A stretch of DNA of 8,564 bases from Liberiplasma sp046541015. GTDB lineage: Bacteria; Bacillota_I; Bacilli_A; Izemoplasmatales; Izemoplasmataceae. The number at the start of each line of letters is the position of its first letter. The first letter of the stretch is position 1. This document shows positions 4,771 to 8,564 of this stretch, piece by piece. A model generated the notes under the pieces. It made no database searches and was not told the origin of the DNA. It was given only the letters and a program-made list of their open reading frames with translations. A program made the position numbers and the translations under genes. The DNA lies in the NCBI GenBank assembly GCA_046541015.1, contig JBKHEA010000031.1, positions 1-8,564 of the forward strand. The letters are read 5' to 3'.

Positions 4771-7700
4771 AGTTTGATTAAAAAATTTTCACTAGTATTT
4801 TTATTCATTGGTGTAATATTTACCTTGGCAGCCTGTGCTGAGGCAGAAGGGTTAACAGGACCCGAAGGCCCTCAAGGAGAAACAGGACCACAAGGCGAAG
4901 TGGGTCCTGCAGGACCAGCAGGTGCTCAAGGAGAAACAGGACCACAAGGCGAACAAGGACCAACTGGTCCAGCAGGACTTGATGGTCAACCTGGATTAAG
5001 TGCTTATCAAGCGTACGTGAATGAATATCCTGGTTATGAAGAAGATGAAGAAACTTGGTTAATAGAATTAGTTCGTGGAGAGTTAGTTCTTGAAGTAACT
5101 TTAGAGTATCTTGATGGAGAAACCGAATCATTTGAATTTTTTAAAGGCCAAGAAGTAGCTTCTTCTCCATATGGATTAGATTGGTACTTAGATGATGATT
5201 TTACTACACTTGCAGATGGTTCATTTGTTACAGAGGATACCACCTTTTATATTAATGCAGGGGATGTTGTACAAACTGCTGTTGAGAATGGATTTGACAC
5301 ATTAGCTACAGCATTAACCGAAGCTGGTTTGGTTTCTGCATTAGAAGGTGAAGGACCATTTACAGTCTTTGCACCAAGTGAAGAAGCATTTGCTGATTTA
5401 CTTACAGCGTTAGATATTACTGCTGAAGATTTACTCGCAGATCCTGATTTAGCATCAATTTTATTGTTCCATGTTATTGAAGGAGAATTCTATGCAGAAG
5501 ATGTCATAGAAGCTGCACCTATTATTTTAGAAACATTGAGTGGCGTTTACGTAACTATTACAGTTGAAGAAGGTAATGTTTTCATTAATGGTGCTCAAGT
5601 TATTTTAGCTGATGTTCCTGCAACAAATGGTGTTATTCATGTTATCGAAGAAGTTATTTTACCTCCAAGCGATGTTGTTGAGACCGCGACAGAGGATGGA
5701 TCGTTTGATGTATTAGTAGCAGCATTACAAGCTACTGATTTAGATGATGTTTTAAGTGGTGAAGGACCATTTACAGTCTTTGCGCCAACTGATGATGCGT
5801 TTACTGCATTATTAGGAGATTTAGGTTTAACTGCTGAAGCGTTACTTGAGTATCCGTTTTTAGCAGATATTCTTACTTACCATGTGGTACCTGATTATGT
5901 GTTCTCAAGCGACATCTTAGCTGAAGAAGAAGACTTTACTGTTGAGACGGTCTTAGGTCAAGAAATCGAGGTAACCTTTGTAGATGGTAATGTATTTGTT
6001 GATGGTGCTCAAGTTGTCTTAACTGATGTCATTGCATCAAATGGTGTTATTCATGTTATTGATTCAGTTATTGTTCCTGAACTTGACATTGTCCAAACTG
6101 CAAGCTTAAATCCAGATTTCTCAACGCTTGTTGCTGCATTAGTTGAAACGGATTTAGATGATGTTTTACGCGGTGAAGGACCATTTACTGTCTTTGCACC
6201 TACTGATGATGCGTTCGCAGATTTATTAACAGCCCTTGATATTACAGCTGAAGATTTACTCGCAAATCCAGACTTAGCTGATATTCTTTTATATCATGTT
6301 TTAGATGATGAGTTCTTAGCGGCTGATGTATTAGAAGCGGCACCATTTACGATTGAAACGGTTAATGGCAATGTCATTGATATTACCGTAGTTGATGGAT
6401 CAGTATTTATTAATGATGCTGAAGTTATAATGACTGATTTTGTAACAAGTAATGGTGTGATTCATGTCATTGATGAGGTCATCTTACCACCAAGTGATAT
6501 TGTAACTACAGCTTCAGAGGCTGGCAACTTTACTATTTTACTTCAAGCATTAGAAGAAGCAGGATTAACCTCAACGTTAGAAGGACCTGGTGCCTTTACA
6601 GTATTTGCACCAACTGATGATGCTTTTAACGCTTTCTTAACTGAAAATAATTTAACTGCTCAAGATCTACTCGATGATCCTGAACTTTCAAGTATCCTTT
6701 TATACCACGTTTTAGATGGTAGTGTATATAGCTATGATTTACTCGCAGAATTTGATTCTTATGATAATAACCCACTATTCTTTGAAACATTAAATGGTAG
6801 TGAATTAAAACTATTCTTTAATGAATCAGATGCTTTAAGTATAAACTTTGAAACAACCAATGTTATCACAACCAATATTTTAGTTAACAATGGTGTGATT
6901 CATGTGATTGATGAAATATTGTTACCTCCAGGAAATGTTGCAGAAGTTTTAACAGCTGAAGGTGAGTTCACAACCTTACTTGCAGCTTTAGATGAAACTG
7001 AATTAGATACAGTATTGTTAGGACTTGAAGATGAGTTTACTCTCTTTGCACCAACTGATGATGCTTTTGCTGATTTATTAGCTGCACTAGGTATTACTGC
7101 AGAAGATTTACTTGCGGATCCTGACTTGGACAATATTCTTTTATACCATGTTGTTGATGGTGCTGGATATAGTTCACTTATTCTTGATGCATCCTATTTA
7201 GTTGGTCCAACATTCAATGATATTTCAATCGTCATTACAGTCGATGAAAATGGCTTAGTATATGTTAATGATATTCAAGTTGTAACAGCGGATATTATGT
7301 TTGACAATGGTGTCATCCATGTCATTGAAGAAGTTTTACTACCACCGGGTGATGTAACTGAAGTCGCAACAGATAATGGATCATTTACGACTTTATTAAC
7401 AGCGCTTGAACAAGAAGATTTAGATGTTGCTTTACAAGGTGAAGGACCATTTACAGTCTTTGCACCAAACGATGATGCTTTTACAGCTTTACTTACAGAT
7501 TTAGACATTACTGCACAAGATTTATTAGCACATCCTGAATTATCTAATATCTTAACTTATCATGTTGTTCCAGGATTCTATTCATCCGTAGACATACTCA
7601 ATTTAACAGCTGATGGTCCAGTAAGACTTGATACACTTAATGGAGAACCAATTTTAATAGAAGTTGTTGATGGTGTAGTTTATGTTGATGGTGTAGAAGT

Positions 7701-8271
7701 CATATTAGCTGATGTAGTAGGTTCAAACGGAATCATTCATGTGATTGATTATGTTTTAGCCCCTCAAGTTACCGTTGATTTTGGAACTTCACAATCAACC
7801 GGATACAATACAACAGACAATGGCGATGGAACATTTGGAAGATTCTTAAATTATGATGACATTGAATTTAATTTCTATAATGCACAAGTTGCCACATCAA
7901 GTTTTGAACCACATGCCGATACAGGTGCCTTTGCTGTATTAGGTGTTGGACGTGGTGGTAATCCTGCTTACATTGAGTTTGAAGCTACAGGTTTATCTGA
8001 GATTTCTTTTGATGTATCATGGTGGAGCCCAAATGATTCTAATAATGCTGGGTTAATTACAACCCTTGAACTTCAAGTGTGGGATGAAACCGCTGAAGAA
8101 TGGGTAACCTTAGTTGACTTTGAAAGTGACTTAGATGCTCAAACTTATACAACCGTTACGGTAGAAGTTACTGAAGGTAGTGTATTTAGATTCTTTGGTG
8201 AAGCATCACAAGCAAGCAATGGTATTCGTATTACTTTAGATAATATAGTGTTTGTATCTCCCCTAGTATAA
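4768..8271 (+). CDS. Surface lipoprotein with collagen-like segment, six fasciclin (FAS1) domains and C-terminal beta domain
   Basis: A 1167-residue, strongly acidic, probably adhesive or matrix-forming protein. Residues 1-22 are a lipoprotein signal (MSLIKKF, hydrophobic core, lipobox LAAC) with Cys23 as lipid anchor. Residues 28-78 are 17 uninterrupted Gly-X-Y triplets. A linker (79-165) begins SAYQAYVNEYPGYEEDEETWLIELVRG, a motif often seen after bacterial collagen-like stretches. Six FAS1 domains follow at about 166-299, 302-437, 440-575, 577-720, 723-860 and 863-998. Each has the N-terminal box FTVFAP(S/T/N)(D/E)(D/E)AF (TLFAP in the fifth), a central ILxYHV (FHV in the first) and the closing NGVIHVI(D/E). 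Residues 1001-1167 form a beta-rich domain without FAS1 motifs. There is no C-terminal anchor or sortase signal. FAS1 domains elsewhere mediate adhesion, and a binding role is inferred here. The start is the first Met of the signal peptide. Transcription looks monocistronic, ending at the hairpin at 8286. Confidence 0.93.
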   Translation: MSLIKKFSLVFLFIGVIFTLAACAEAEGLTGPEGPQGETGPQGEVGPAGPAGAQGETGPQGEQGPTGPAGLDGQPGLSAYQAYVNEYPGYEEDEETWLIELVRGELVLEVTLEYLDGETESFEFFKGQEVASSPYGLDWYLDDDFTTLADGSFVTEDTTFYINAGDVVQTAVENGFDTLATALTEAGLVSALEGEGPFTVFAPSEEAFADLLTALDITAEDLLADPDLASILLFHVIEGEFYAEDVIEAAPIILETLSGVYVTITVEEGNVFINGAQVILADVPATNGVIHVIEEVILPPSDVVETATEDGSFDVLVAALQATDLDDVLSGEGPFTVFAPTDDAFTALLGDLGLTAEALLEYPFLADILTYHVVPDYVFSSDILAEEEDFTVETVLGQEIEVTFVDGNVFVDGAQVVLTDVIASNGVIHVIDSVIVPELDIVQTASLNPDFSTLVAALVETDLDDVLRGEGPFTVFAPTDDAFADLLTALDITAEDLLANPDLADILLYHVLDDEFLAADVLEAAPFTIETVNGNVIDITVVDGSVFINDAEVIMTDFVTSNGVIHVIDEVILPPSDIVTTASEAGNFTILLQALEEAGLTSTLEGPGAFTVFAPTDDAFNAFLTENNLTAQDLLDDPELSSILLYHVLDGSVYSYDLLAEFDSYDNNPLFFETLNGSELKLFFNESDALSINFETTNVITTNILVNNGVIHVIDEILLPPGNVAEVLTAEGEFTTLLAALDETELDTVLLGLEDEFTLFAPTDDAFADLLAALGITAEDLLADPDLDNILLYHVVDGAGYSSLILDASYLVGPTFNDISIVITVDENGLVYVNDIQVVTADIMFDNGVIHVIEEVLLPPGDVTEVATDNGSFTTLLTALEQEDLDVALQGEGPFTVFAPNDDAFTALLTDLDITAQDLLAHPELSNILTYHVVPGFYSSVDILNLTADGPVRLDTLNGEPILIEVVDGVVYVDGVEVILADVVGSNGIIHVIDYVLAPQVTVDFGTSQSTGYNTTDNGDGTFGRFLNYDDIEFNFYNAQVATSSFEPHADTGAFAVLGVGRGGNPAYIEFEATGLSEISFDVSWWSPNDSNNAGLITTLELQVWDETAEEWVTLVDFESDLDAQTYTTVTVEVTEGSVFRFFGEASQASNGIRITLDNIVFVSPLV
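4849..5001 (+). repeat. Collagen-like Gly-X-Y repeat (17 triplets) with an exact 29-bp DNA repeat
   Basis: The 9-nt-class repeat encodes GLT, GPE, GPQ, GET and so on through GLS with glycine at every third residue. At the DNA level, 4871-4899 and 4925-4953 are identical over 29 bp and lie 54 bp (six triplets) apart, which points to a recent duplication. In a lipoprotein this segment would form a short trimeric stalk next to the membrane; trimerisation is inferred from the collagen pattern. Confidence 0.9.
5263..7761 (+). repeat. Six tandem FAS1 domain repeats, about 411-440 bp each
   Basis: The proline of FTVFAP recurs at residues 203, 340, 478, 615, 762 and 900, giving periods of 137, 138, 137, 147 and 138 residues. 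The longer step reflects an insertion in the second half of domain 4. A 26-bp segment starting GGTGAAGGACCATTTACAGT is identical at 5347, 5758 and 7438 (domains 1, 2 and 6) and has one change at 6172 (domain 3), while domains 4 and 5 have diverged there. Domains 2 and 6 share ILTYHVVP; domains 1, 3 and 5 share ITAEDLLA(D/N)PDL. Confidence 0.92.
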
Positions 8272-8285
8272 ATATAGCCATAGGT

Positions 8286-8315
8286 AAAGGAAGCGTACAA
8301 GCGTACGCTTCCTTT
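8286..8315 (+). terminator. Strong hairpin downstream of the fasciclin gene, probable terminator
   Basis: AAAGGAAGCGTAC (8286-8298) and GTACGCTTCCTTT (8303-8315) form a perfect 13-bp stem with an AAGC loop, starting 15 nt after the stop codon. The usual T-run after the stem is missing (only the stem's own TTT, then CAGTC). A weaker second hairpin, AAGGT/ACCTT (8339-8355), is followed by ATTTTT and may complete termination. Confidence 0.65.
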
Positions 8316-8564
8316 CAGTCTATAACACTACTTTAAACAAGGTTGCTAATACCTTATTTTTGCTTTACCTTAAAAGTTAAACTTTCAAATAGTAATATAT
8401 GTCCATTTTTCAAACTTAATAAATGGTTTGATCGTTTTATACGATAGAATAAAACCCGTCAATTTTAGAACTAAAACATTACTAAACTAGAAGATCCACT
8501 TCTTGGATTAATAAGAAAACACTTACAAGTTATTGTGGTTGACTATCATATGACAATGTGTTAT
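8316..8564. other. Gene-free tail of the window
   Basis: All six frames are broken by frequent stops, apart from a short open stretch at the very end (8475-8564, plus) that has no ribosome site. The region holds the weak hairpin with T-run at 8339-8361 and, at the end, TTGACT (8539-8544), followed 17 nt later by TAT at the window edge, possibly the start of a -10 box for a gene outside. Confidence 0.5.

Noticed and set aside
4820..5131. Minus-strand frame of 103 codons rich in Leu, His and Val
   Set aside because: It is the mirror of the collagen-like repeat; its repetitiveness comes from the Gly-X-Y codons.
5034..7508. Three minus-strand frames (5034-5243, 6900-7133, 7275-7508) rich in Ser and Lys
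   Set aside because: Antisense shadows of the FAS1 repeats; the last two are similar because the underlying domains are repeated.
4846..7761. Regular repeats considered as a CRISPR array
   Set aside because: Repeats are in frame within one long coding sequence and have no spacers; they encode collagen triplets and FAS1 domains.
8378..8515. Short inverted repeats in the tail (CAAAC/GTTTG, ATCGT/ACGAT, AGAAG/CTTCT)
   Set aside because: Stems of five bases with no T-run or gene context; expected by chance.
8475..8564. Open stretch at the right edge as the start of a new gene
   Set aside because: Only 30 codons, no ribosome site before ATG 8550, and no recognisable protein sequence.
8539..8564. 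TTGACT followed after 17 nt by TAT at the window end as a promoter
   Set aside because: The -10 box is cut off and a lone hexamer is common in AT-rich DNA, so it is noted in the tail description but not listed as a feature.

Overview
The window comes from an AT-rich, low-GC Gram-positive-type bacterium. Tryptophan is TGG throughout, and TGA is a real stop codon: it ends the permease gene inside a 4-nt ATGA overlap with the next gene. The standard code together with A/T-rich genes, lipobox lipoproteins and strong GGAGG ribosome sites suggests a Mollicutes-related lineage that did not reassign TGA (Acholeplasma, Izemoplasma or Haloplasma type) or another AT-rich Bacillota. This is inferred from style and gene content, not from a marker gene.

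Layout, left to right. (1) 3-830, plus strand: the C-terminal part of an M13 (neprilysin/PepO) zinc metallopeptidase, cut by the window edge, followed by an intrinsic terminator. (2) 937-1734, plus: a class I SAM-dependent methyltransferase with its own extended -10 promoter and an atypical motif I. (3) 1842-2036, plus: a small basic protein of about 64 residues with a perfect Shine-Dalgarno but no ATG, GTG or TTG in its frame; ATT or ACG must serve as start. It converges on the next operon, and both share one long hairpin terminator. (4) 4332-2071, minus: a three-gene polar amino acid ABC importer (substrate-binding lipoprotein, permease, ATPase) with overlapping genes and a recognisable promoter. 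(5) 4333-4767: a divergent intergenic region. (6) 4768-8271, plus: a 1167-residue surface lipoprotein made of a collagen-like Gly-X-Y stretch, a short linker domain, six tandem fasciclin (FAS1) domains and a C-terminal beta-rich domain. (7) 8272-8564: a strong hairpin and an apparently gene-free tail.

The genes form independent units, not one pathway. The common theme is nutrition and the cell surface: a peptidase, an amino acid importer that could use peptide-derived amino acids, and a probable adhesin or matrix lipoprotein. The most unusual observations concern translation initiation. The fasciclin gene has its Shine-Dalgarno 33 nt upstream of the ATG, and a perfect 8-bp hairpin between them would shorten the gap to 9 nt. 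The small gene at 1842 appears to start on a non-canonical codon. The six-FAS1 collagen-stalk lipoprotein is the most notable protein.
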